Source: Chimonanthus salicifolius (lineage: Eukaryota; Streptophyta; Magnoliopsida; Laurales; Calycanthaceae). Taken from it: a stretch of 64,000 nt of DNA. Positions 1 to 11,600 of the stretch are shown in pieces (the stretch's first letter is position 1; the number at the start of each line of letters is the position of its first letter). The DNA lies in the NCBI GenBank assembly GCA_013350335.1, contig CM023540.1:61749195-61813194 (forward strand), given 5' to 3'. The notes beneath the pieces were generated by a model, which was not told the DNA's origin, searched no databases, and worked only from the letters and a program-made list of their open reading frames with translations. Made by a program: the position numbers and the translations under genes.

Positions 1-668
1 ACACTAGGAAAAAGATAAGAAACCTGATTTGCTCTTTAAAATAGACATGGAAAAGGCTTACAATTTTGTGGACTCTGTTCTATAAAATGGGTTTTGGCAG
101 CAAGTGGAGGACATGGATGAAAACTTGTGTCGAGAACACCTCTTATGCAATACTAGTGAACGGTTCCCCAATTGATCCTATTGTGGCCAATAGAGGACTT
201 AGGCAAGGTGATCCTTTATCACCTTTCATTTTTACCCTTGTGGGAGAACTTTGGAATAAACTGGTGGAATGCTATCAAGTGGGCTAAGGGATTGAAACGA
301 TCACCTTGGAAACCGGTTATGATAGCCGGGGAGATTACTGCTCTTTGCGTTGGGAGAGAGGTCCTCTTTCTCAATTGTTAGGAGGTCGGTTAACGGAGTC
401 GCAAACTTTTTGGCCAAATGGAGAGTTGACAGAGATGTTGGTGAGACTCTTTCTTGGGGTCTTAGGAGTTGAAACATCCATGGGGATTCTATTTTGTATT
501 TATAGAGGGGAGGGGCTCTAATTGTATTATGATTTTTTTTTTTTTTTGTTCTCTCTTTTTTTCTCGTTCTGTTTTGTGTATTTTTTTGGGGTTTAAGCCT
601 CTTATACTGTCCTCTTGTACTTCTTTTCTTTTAATATATTTCATCACTGTCATCGTTTGAAAGAAAAA
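1..668 (+). mobile_element. LINE (L1-type) fragment: reverse transcriptase piece joined to 3' end
   Basis: Degenerate non-LTR retrotransposon. Frame 2 near 38-60 reads KIDMEKAY, and after a frameshift the 66-287 reading frame gives [13 protein letters not shown], the conserved RT motif between the two catalytic aspartate motifs. The same block occurs in the LINE at 17460-17700. After about 290 the sequence jumps to RNase H-tail-like text (VANFLAKW at roughly 400-420), so the middle of ORF2 is deleted. The 3' end (about 630-668, a TTTTAATATAT motif followed by an A-rich run) matches the ends of the LINE tails at 11205 and 17068. It lies in the SPO11-1 intron upstream of the first visible exon. 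No intact frame remains. Confidence 0.8.
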
Positions 669-721
669 GATCAACTCTCCACTAGGTTATCTTGCATCCT
701 ATAGAAAAAACAGTACACATA

Positions 722-1616
722 CAAACAATTTTGTACAACATGGACTTGTTCACTTTTGAAATATTGGCTTATGGTATGAGTGTTGTACCATCACAATTGA
801 AGTTTTTCTTTTTGAGCGGTAATAAATATGAACTATATTGATAAAGAAAATTGAAGTACAAAACCAACAAAAATAAGGGGTCTAAAAGGGGTAGACCCAG
901 AAAATACATGTGAGAAAATATACAAGGAATAGCAAGCATCACAAATGACAATTGAAGTTCTTAAATACAATATTTTGTGTAAAAACTCAAAATTTGATTT
1001 TTTTCTTCAAATAAAAGAGGGTTTTACCATCATGCAAACAATTTTGTACAACATGGACTTATTCGCTTTTGAAATATTGGCTTATGGTATGAGTGTTGTA
1101 CCTTCACAATTGAAGTTTTTTTTGAGCGGTGACAAATATGAACTATATTGATAAAGAAAATTGAAGTACAAAACCAACAAAAATAAGGTCTAAAAGGGGT
1201 AGACCCAGAAAATACATGTGAGAAAATATACCAAGGAATAGCAAGCATCACAAATGACAATTGAAGTTCTTCTTAAATACAATCTTTTGTGTAAAAACTC
1301 AAAATTTGATTTTTTCTTCAAATAAAAGAGTGGGTTTTACCATCATACAAACAATTTTGTACAACATGAACTTATTCGCTTTTGAAATATTGGCTTATGG
1401 TATGAGTGTTGTACCTTCACAATTGAAGTTTTTTTTTTGAGCGGTGACAAATATGAAAAATAAGGGGTCTAAAAGGGGTAGACCCAGAAAATACATGTGA
1501 GAAAATATATCAAGGAATAGCAAGCATCACAAATGACAATTGCTTAAATACAATATTTTGTGTAAAAACTCAAAATTTGATTTTTCTTCAAATAAAAGAG
1601 TGGGTTTTACCATCAT
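722..1616. repeat. Tandem repeat, 313-bp unit, about 2.9 copies
   Basis: The anchor CAAACAATTTTGTACAACAT starts at 722, 1035 and 1348, giving a period of 313 bp twice. Each unit also has a GGCTTATGGTATGAGTGTTG block and a GGGTAGACCCAGAAAATACA block. The third copy is about 268 bp because it lacks the stretch with the AACTATATTGATAAAG block. The short ORFs in both directions across the array are by-products of the repeat and have no recognisable domain. The array directly follows the LINE fragment. Confidence 0.9.
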
Positions 1617-2585
1617 TGAAAAAGAGGGTAGGATTTACAACTCTATGGATCATTAAAGACAATATCACATGTAAACACTAAACACAACTTGGGAATGGTA
1701 GATGGTGGACATTGAGGGCCTCCGTTGGCATTATTCTTGTTTTTCTTCTCTATTTTTTCTTTTTGGTAAAAAGGCACAAACACTACCTTGTCATTCATTG
1801 AATCTAAGATAACAAATTATTATCCATTCAAAGGCCATTGTATAAAAATAGTATTTTATATATATATATATATTTCTTTTTTTTATCTTGCCTACGTCTT
1901 CAATTGGTGGAAGACGATTTTAATCTCCTTTGTATTATGGCATTTATTTAGAATAAATTTTTTATGAACATAATTTATACTTTCTTTTTCCAAATTTATT
2001 TATTGTTTGATGGTTATAAAGGAGTTCTTGAAGTTCAAATTTGTAGATGTCATTATTTTTTTTTTCTTTTGGTCACTTTGCTTTGCTCTTTTTATTTAAT
2101 ATTGATTCTTTGAAGCTTGGCCAAGTAAAATCAATATTAACTCTCATATAAAACTAATATTTTATTTTGTGATATCAAATGAATTTTGAAGAAAAGGAGA
2201 AGGTAGATAAGATAAAGGAAGAAAAAGTAGGAGGACCGCCTTTGAGAATATTCAATTTTATTGCTAGTAGATCTATTATGTTATGTGTTAAGCCCAAAGT
2301 AATTCTAAGGCCTTGAATGTGAACAAATGAAAACATAGAGTTTGCATTTCTCCCATTTCAAGTCGGTTCTTTGCTCCATTTATCCATTTTAGTGATTCAT
2401 TGGGAACCACTATAAATGGGTAGAATCCCCATTAATTTTCCAATTGGCCTCGCAATGAGGCACATTTGTATAGAATAGCATATTAGAGGAATATTGATCT
2501 TCTAATATCAATACATTTTGATATGTTTTTCTAATAAAAATCATCTATTTTGTTTTTAAATCCCTCTTCTCTCTCTCTCTCTCAG
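1617..2585. other. Intron sequence without assigned element
   Basis: AT-rich non-coding stretch with a TA microsatellite at about 1857-1874. It ends in a CT-rich tract (about 2562-2583) followed by CAG, which serves as the polypyrimidine tract and acceptor of the first visible SPO11-1 exon. No coding frame or TE motif was recognised. Confidence 0.5.
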
Positions 2586-2602
2586 GTGGCAGTTGGCAAT
2601 GG
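2586..2602 (+). CDS. SPO11-1: SPO11-1 exon a (17-nt microexon)
   Basis: Encodes VAVGN plus two bases of the next glycine codon, equivalent to the VVSVGNG segment of Arabidopsis SPO11-1. It is preceded by a long CT tract and CAG and followed by the donor GTAGGT. Phase matches exon b. Its very small size makes it the least certain exon; the exon before it is not in the window. Confidence 0.65.
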
Positions 2603-5600
2603 GTAGGTTTTGGATTGTGAAGTCTCTTTTCGATTTATGGAACTTGGGAAGTTATCTACTCTTCTCTTTGCATTTTTTCTTTGAAGTGTGTGATGTATTG
2701 ATTAATTATATTCTATGAAAAGGAGGGACTAGGACAAAAGGAGAAGACATCTTACCCCATGGTTGGGGACATTCCTTTGAATGGTGATTTACATTGGTTG
2801 TGTTTCTTAACAATGTAATTGATGCAAGGTTATATCTCAAAATTTTGCATTGAGCACAACTAGTAGCTAAACTATGCGGTCTTCTCATTTGCTTCCTTCA
2901 AGTTCTTTCTACTTGTGATACATAACATCATTAGAGTATTATGTTTTTTTATCAAAAACTTCTTAGTTTGGTGTAATCTTTCATAAACAATGGTTTTCTT
3001 TTAGTATGGGATCATGTATGTCTACACTGGGTGAAATCAAAATTAGTTCCCTAACCAATTCTTTAGCAAAATCATGTTTTTTTTTTTTTTTTTTAAGTAA
3101 TAAGATTACATTAATAGAAAGGAATAACAACAAGAGTGGTCAGTCGTATCCAAGGTGGAGATGATACCACCACCAAGAGAGTCCAATACAAGCAATGAAA
3201 GAAAAGAAAGTCAATCTAGGGAAAAATCTAAAAAGAAGTTTGATCTTGAAATGCCATGCTTAGCTAGGAAGTTCAAAAAACCATTTGTTGTCCGCCTCAT
3301 ATGAGTGAAGGACACATCTACCTCTGTTCTTTTGTAGCCCAGAACTTAACCTCATTTTAGGCAATTATTGCAATCGATCCTGAGAAGAAAGCGTAATGAC
3401 TTCCAAATCACGGAGAATACCACTGATTCTTGTTGGTCCCTGCGTCCCCCTTATAGCCCCATTAATGTTGAATTTCACCATTCCTAGACTTTGCTTCTTC
3501 CATCTTGTTCTAAATCTTTCCTAGCATGATCTTGTAGAATTGATTTCCAGCTCCTTTCAATATTTACCTGATATAAGCCAAAAATTTGTTTCTATTTTTC
3601 ACCAATTCAATGAGCCTTGTTCTAGCCAACTCATAGGAGTCCTGGGCTGAAAAAGCTTGCCCGAAGTGTTAATTGTGTTGAAACTGAAGAAGTAAAAATG
3701 AGAAAGAAGAGAGAATGTGGGCCATCATGCTATTTTTTTTGGAGAGATTAGCTACTCTATTTATAAACAAAGTTGTCAACAACTAAACTTTAGTTAAGGG
3801 AATCAAGCTAATCAAATAAGTTCTGATCTTAACGAATCACAAGAGTCAATTCTCTAAAGTATGGTGCATTGAAAAGTACATAAAAATTACATCACCTTAC
3901 TATTGCCCCTCAAGTTGGGTAACTATCAAGCATACACATATTGCGAGAAGAGGTTGTAATTGTTAACTTTCATAAAACTGTATTATTCATTCAAGGTCAT
4001 ATTACATCTGTATATATAGTCTCTAACCGATCCTAGGGCTATTTTACTCAGACTCAAACTCTAATCTAATCCTAAACTAAACACATTTCTTAATAGAGAT
4101 TAATCCAAACTTAACTTAGATTCCTAATCTAATATGAATCCTAATTAAATACTAACTCTAATATATCTAACAGCCCCCCTTAAACTCAAGTGGTCCACTT
4201 GAGTTTACAATTGAACAAAAGGAAAACTGATGACTAGATAATCCAACAGTTGGATGACGCCATCTGGTGGAGCAATAGAAGATGATGGTGAAACGCACTG
4301 ATGAAGCCGAAACTGAACCGACTTGCCACGTGTGTTACAGCCTGCAAGAGAAGAGGTGCTACAGATGATTGCCAGGATCCATCAATTTATGCCAATGCTA
4401 ATGCCAATGTCAATTACAATTCCAATGCCAAAGTACGTAAAAATCTTGGCCACACAAACAAGACAGATGCAAAAGGATTCAAAAGAGAGCAGTGTAAAGA
4501 GGGACTGCAAAGTGCGAGGAGGCTGCAAACTTTGATGGATCTGCAATGGTTCGACTGACAGATGCAAACAGAGCACACTATGGCCGATCGGTTCCAAACT
4601 GTTGATTGCATTGCTCGAAGAAGCATGGGAAGATGCAGATGGTGCTAAGCGATAGAAAGCAGAAAATGGCAGCGACGCGGTCCAAGGGCGAGATCTGAGA
4701 GGGTTGCAGATTAGCGGGGACTCTATCTAAGAAGAGATCAACTTTTTTTTTATATTAGAGACAGAGCAGTGAGGTTGCCAATGGACGACGGTGCAAAGGG
4801 GTCCTGGCCGTCTTGAAGAACTACTGCAGCAAGCAATCTGATGCACAGTGACGGAACAGATGATGAGAGTGGCTACTGGGATTTTCAGGATCAGGACAGG
4901 CCTACTGCTTAGGCAACGATTGGGGATGGAGTGGTGCCAAAGCAGATCTGGCTGTATGAAGGGCAGACGGGGACAAACCAGGCAGAGAAGCAGGCGGAGA
5001 TGCTGGTGGCTGTTGGGTCATTATGCGAGCAAGGTACACGGGTTGTCTAGGAGAGGATCTGCTGAGAAACAGGGAAGGGATTCGGGAGCAGATGTTGCAG
5101 ATCTGGGTGGAGTTCTATTGAGGCACCAACAAATTAGAATTTTTTTGTTTGAGATTACGGGCTGAACCGGCCTTGGCAAAGAAAAAAGAGAGCACTGAGA
5201 GATCGATGAACTGCAGACATTCCCAATGCAGGTTCCAATCAATGCAAGTTCAAGGTCCAATGCCTTCTGGTTTGCAAAATCTTCAATTAAGTGAACTGGG
5301 TGTTATTGGAGATGACGATACATATGCTAAATCGGTGCAAGAGATCCATGTTGGGCAGCAAAAGTGGGTGGAGGATTCAATTGGGATACCACGAAAATTG
5401 CTGATTCCATTTTTTTTTACCGCTGAAAGCTTCTGACTGGGCTTTAGATCTGTGCAACTTGAGTTGGCCTGGTTCTGCTGTGTTGCTGTTGAGATGGTTG
5501 GCTAGAAGGGGCTGACAATCCGAGAAGATCTGCTTGGAGAGGAGTGAAAGGGGCAGATCTGGGCCTGTGCAAACGAGATTTCCCTGCAACTGAAGGCCTG

Positions 5601-8600
5601 GAAGGAGAGAGAGGAGTGCAGCACTCAGGTGGGCAGAGACAGAGGATTGCTAATGCAAGGGTACAGTGCTCAAGGGTGTGGAACCATTTGCACAAACGAA
5701 GGAGAATGGACTGCACCTCTCTGCAATGTTCCTTTTTTTTTTTTATTGCTCTCTATCGGTTTCACTCCCTGTTTGACAAAGAGGCAAGCACCAGAGAACA
5801 TAGATGACTGGGTTGCAACCAAACAAACAGAGAATTCAAGCTGGTGGTGGTGACAAGTGGAGAACGACAGAAGCACGGACAGAGACAGATATGCAAATCG
5901 GAGCGATGGCATTAGATCTCCGGTGGAGATGAAGAACGATGGAGGACTGGGTGATGCATGGGCAGCAAGGGTACTGGGCTTTGATGATCTGTGGCATCTT
6001 AACCAAAATTTGTCTAAGGTTGGTTCCAAATCATCCTAAATTTCACATTAAACATAAATAATAAGCTTAGGCAAGAAGATTTTACCTTTCGATGAGCTTT
6101 CTAAGTTTCCTTCCTCTTTTTTTTTTCAACATCCAAGCTTTCGAGAGAGATTTGCACCAAAGAGAGAGAGGAAGAGGAAGAGAAATTTCTAGCTCTCTCT
6201 TTCTTTCTTCAGAATTTTTTTAGAGAGGAAGAAGATGGAGGAGGAGGATAGAAGAAAAGAATGGAGAAAAAGAGGTAGAGATGGAGCCCTACTCTTCTTT
6301 TTGCTTTTTCCTCTACTTTATTCTCATTTTACTTTTAGTCAAAAAGCAAAAGCTAAAGGTGGTGAGATGGAGAGCAGTTATTGGTCCAAATTAAAGGTGG
6401 GGTGGTGAGGTAGCTTTCATCCTTATCTTGTCATGTCATGTGGCATGCCACCTCATCATGTATTATCAAATTAAATTAGTAACTTAATTAAATCCCCTTT
6501 AATCTCTCTTAATTAACTAATCACCAAAATTTCCATCAATTAATTATATTCCACTCTACTTTCAAAATTATTTTAACTAAATCATCCCTTAATTTAGTCT
6601 TTTTTAAATCTCGCTGAATTACTCAATCATTCCTCTAATCTCATATTCTTACTTAATTATTTACCTAATACATAGTATCAGTCGTATTCATTCCTCATCA
6701 TTTAGGGAAATTATATTGATTTACAGGATCGAAATTTTGGGGTGTTACATGTGGGACTTCTGGTTCTCATGGAAAGGATTCTACTTCTGACCTTCGTCGT
6801 GACACCAAAGGTCCCTATAAGAAGGGGTCTTGATTCTGCACTTATTGTAAAATGACGAACCATTATGTTGATTCCTGCTACAAACTACATGGCCGTCTAA
6901 AGTAAACAACTGTCTCCGTTGCCTCGCCTGTTACTTCCTCTTCTGATGTGGTTAGTGACGGTACCTCTGTCACTCGTCAGGACTTTAACATGTTGTTATA
7001 ACGACTGCATTGTCTTCAACCCACAGAGGTTTCCAATGCTGTCAATCTACTTCACGTATTTTTCAAATATGGATACGCCATCGATACAGCCCGATACGTC
7101 ACCGATACGCTTAGGGGTGTGAGGATACGGCACGCGACACGGCATGACACGTCCGAACATGCGACACGCAACCACGTTTGGGAAAAACTGAGTTGGAAAA
7201 GGGGAAGGTGAGAAAAAGGAAATCAGGAAAACTAGGGAAAATCCAGGAAAATGAGGGAAATCAAGGGAAAATCATGGAAAACCAAGTAAAACCGTTGAAC
7301 ATCGAGGAAAACTATTGAAAAGCAAGGCAAGGCATGGAGAAATTGGGGAAATTCAGAGAGAGAAAGGGAGAGGAAGAAGAGATTAAGGAGAAGAAACGTG
7401 GAGTTTGGGTGGCGGCGGAAGCCCGAACCTCTATCGGCGACGAAGGAGAAAAGGGGGCGACGGAAATCCAAGTGTAGCAGTGTTGGAGTAGCAGCAGGGA
7501 GGGTCCCTTCGCAGCAGAAGGAAGGAGAAGAAGAAGAAGGGAAGAAGGAGAAGAGAATGGGGGAGGGAGATGGGAACCGAGAAAGAGATTACGTGTTTTA
7601 AGAAATTTAGGGATGTTTTAATTTTTTAACGGGACATTAGAGTTGTGATAAGTTATAAATAAATAACTATATATAATTTTAGTATTGTTATTTAGAAAAA
7701 AAACCTTCATTAATACTTTTAATAGTAAGGCTTAGTATTAATGTTATTTTTTAACTCTCATATACTTATTATTAATAATTATAGTTATTGTCCTATTAAA
7801 AAAGCGTGAACTGAAGTAATAGTTTATGCTCCCACAACCAGGGTTTGTTACTCAGGAGGAGCCACACTCTACCTGCAAACTCAGAAAAGCTCTTTATGGC
7901 CTTAAGCAGTCTCCTCGGGCGTGGTTTGAGAAGTTTAGCAGTGCACTATTACCTTATGGTTTCTCCAGATGTCAGATGGATCATTTAGTCTTTATCTGCT
8001 GTCTTCACTCTATAGTCATGATTCTAGTGGTGTATGTTCATGACATTGTCTTCACTGGTAATGACGCTGGTGCCATCTCTTAATTCAAAGCATATCTGCA
8101 GCGCACATTTGATACTAAAGATTTGGGGCCGTTCTGTTATTTTTTGGGTATTGAAGTTGCTCGTTCTTCTAGAAGACTCTCTTTATCTCAGCGCAAGTAT
8201 GCTCTAGATCTTGTTCAGGATGTTGGCTACTGTGGGTACAAACCTGCTGACACTCCATTAGATATCAATACGAAGCTCTCAGCATCAGACAAAACTCTTC
8301 TTGACACTACTTCCTACTATCAGAAGTTAGTGGGGAAATTGATTTATCTCACTATCACACGACCAGATTTATCATATGTAGTTGGTGTGGTTAGTCAGTT
8401 CATGCACGAGCCGCGGGACACCCATCTCCATGTTGTCTTCCGCATACTTCTCTTGATCTTTGTTCGGGGATATTCAGATGTCGATTGGGCTGGCTCTCCT
8501 GATGATCGACGCTCAACCACTGTTACTATGTCTTTTTGTGTTCTCATTTAGTTGGCTGACGTAGAAAGAAACAGTCTGTTGTTGCTCGCTCCAGTGCTGA

Positions 8601-11600
8601 AGCTGAGTATCGTGCAACGGCAAATACTACAACTGAGCTTCTTTGGGTCAGACATTTTCTTACAGAGTTGGGTTTTGCTTCTAGTGAACCCCTCATTATG
8701 TTCTGTGACAATCGGGCAGCTATCAATATCGCCTCTAATCCAATCTTTCATGAGCGAATCAAGCACATTGAGGTTGATTGTCACTTTCTTTAATAACATA
8801 TTTATGAAGGCCGACTTGTTACTCCCCACGTACACTCTAAGGATCAACTGGCAGATATCCTGATCAAGTCTGTTCCCCGTCATCAACTTGCTTCGGTTAT
8901 TGGCAAGCTGGGGTTGTTAGACATCTTCGAGCCAGCTTGAGGGGGAGTGTTGTGGGATCCAATGTGACCCATTGATGCCTATTTCGGTAAGTCAACTGTA
9001 TAGGTGTATGATTGAGTGTAGATAAGAATGATGATTGTATTTTCCTTATTTGACCACCTTAATTGACTCATTTTCTATTATTTATACTTGTATCCTCTAA
9101 GAGGAACAACATATCAATATACAATTCAGAGAAGAATTATTCCCCCTTTTTCTTCTCCTTTTCTTTCTTTCTTTCTTTGTTATTAAAATTCTAATAATAG
9201 GGGGGGTTCCCTGACAGAAACTGCTCCGGTGGTCGGATCGGAGGACAAAATGTCCAGGCAGCAGGGAGGACTAACAACAGGTCCACTGCACAGATCCTGC
9301 TGCTTGTTGAAAAACCTGTAACTACCCTCAACCAACGAGAAGGAGAAAAAAGGAGAAGATCCACTACAAACGTCCTCAGAGATCGGAGTCGACGATGACG
9401 CCGGATTCCGACGAGGAACACTAAAACCCAAAAAAAAAACTCCTAAAGCATCCAGAAAATCGTTCTGGCTGATACAATGTAGAATTTAATAATGAGAAAA
9501 AGGAAAATGAGAAGAGAAAGATAAATTGTGGGGAAGAATTCCCTCTCTCTATTGTATTGAATCGTGTCACTAAACTGAAGAGATTATATCTCTAAATAAT
9601 ACAACGGGTGCCATTCACGGTGGCAAAAGAGGAAAAGAATAAGCGAATGATTAATTACAATTTTTCTAAAATTATTATTTATACTATAATTACATATAAA
9701 ATGACAAAATAATAAGATCCTTTGTTCAATTTCTCATAATATATAGGTTTAGTTTGCATGAAAATTTGACACTATATAGATTTTTGAAAAATGTTCAATC
9801 TACTGTAATAGACATATTTTTAAGTATCTAACATCATTTCAAACAATTTTTATTATATAGTTAGACGCAAATTAAAATATTGGGTGCCTAAGATATTAAA
9901 TTATGAAATTAATAATGTTTGGTTACATAGAGTAACAAGAAGAGGAGGGTGTAGACTAGATAATGGAAAATGTTAAAATAGTTAGTGTACTATTTTAAAT
10001 AATAGCTGTTTAATTGAAATTTTATTTGTGCATTAGATTATAAATTAATAACATTTAAAATTTTAAATAACCCTTAATAACATCCAACAAATAATATTTA
10101 AAAAAAAAATTAGAACTATTTATTTTTTAAATAGATATAATTATTCAAAAGATTGAAATTAAAATAATTAAAAAAATCTAATAAAAAATATATTAATATG
10201 AAATTAAAATACAAATTTTAAGTACTGATAAATGAAAAAATTAACAAATAAGTTAAAGGAATTTAAATAAATTTTATTAGCATTCATCAAATAATTAAAA
10301 AAATAAAGCTTTTTAATTTTTTTAAAATAGATTCAAAACATAAAAATTAAGAAGATTTTTTTAATTATAACATAAAAATGATAAGAAAAAAATTTAAAAT
10401 ATAAAAAAATAGTGTCTAAACCAAAAAGGCTCAAACGAAAGTAAAGCTCACAGAAAGGACTTTTCGTTTAGAACCGCGAAACGACTCTTTACTCTTGAAA
10501 GAAAGGAAATAGTAAATGTACGATCTGCGATGAAACGAAACAAAGGAGGAGATTCATGTGACTCCTGAACCCTAAACGGAAGAAAGAAATAGGAAGAGAT
10601 GACAGAAATACTTGAAGAAACAATAGCAGAAAATGAATAAGAGGAAGAAGAAGAAAAAAAAGGAAAGAGGAAGAATAATGTGTCGAAGAATTGAAATAGC
10701 TACTTCCCTTCATGTGTTTTTCCTTTTTCCAATCGAATCGTACGAGACTACGGTTTGTGGGGTTGACTCGTACGATTTGTGAGTCAACCCACAAATTGTA
10801 TGATTTTGGGTAAAAACCGATTCTCTCAGCAATTTGAATAGCCATGCTGCCGATTCGAGTCTACTCATACGATTTTGACAACCTTAGGAGCAATTCTTTG
10901 CATACTGCGATTTTGATCACCTTGATTAGGGAGATTAGGGAGTTGGTTTTGTGGATAGATGTATCATTTGTCTAGATTGGCCGAGTAGCAATTGGAATGA
11001 CAGATTATTTTGCCTAGCTTGGAGTTGCCGGTCTTTGTTCTGGCGTCTTCCTCCTTTGAGCTTGGAGGAGCTCTTGTTTTTTTGTATTTATTGTATTTTA
11101 TGCTTTTGCTTGTTTTTTCTTTTCCTCTTATTTTTTGGGTCTATTTCTCTTAACCACTTCTAGTACTCTCTTTTTAATATATTTTTCTTGGCCACTGCTC
11201 AAAAAGAAGACGACTCTCACATGGGAGTGTGAGAGTGAAAGAAGGAGAGAAGAAATATTGAGGAGAATGTGCCATTAATAGAAGAATGTTGATACATGTA
11301 CAAGAGTGTGGATCCCTTATTTGAGGTATTTAGGCAAATCAATCACAATCCTTGAAGAAATATAGTAAGCCAATTCTCAAACTAAGGTGCAGTTTAGTAG
11401 AACATTAAAATTGTTCACACTTATAAAGTCTTGTTTGTAGAAATAACATATAATTTCGCGGTGACTAGCATCGAGTTGGGAGACAAAATTATTTGACACA
11501 ATGGACTTACCATGATTCAATCTGTAGAGTGATTGTCACTCCAAATGGGATGAAATTTTGAAGTGTGCCAATTAATGGGAGGATTTGTTTAAAAGGTTTG

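Noticed and set aside
4301..6039. Dense cluster of ORFs of 60-119 codons as a possible gene
   Set aside because: Overlapping frames on both strands, no domain, no splice pattern; consistent with the GC-richer leader or non-autonomous interior of an LTR element.
10489..10845. 118-codon minus-strand ORF
   Set aside because: Low complexity (Ser/Phe/Leu-rich), no homology recognised, in a repeat-like block of an intron.
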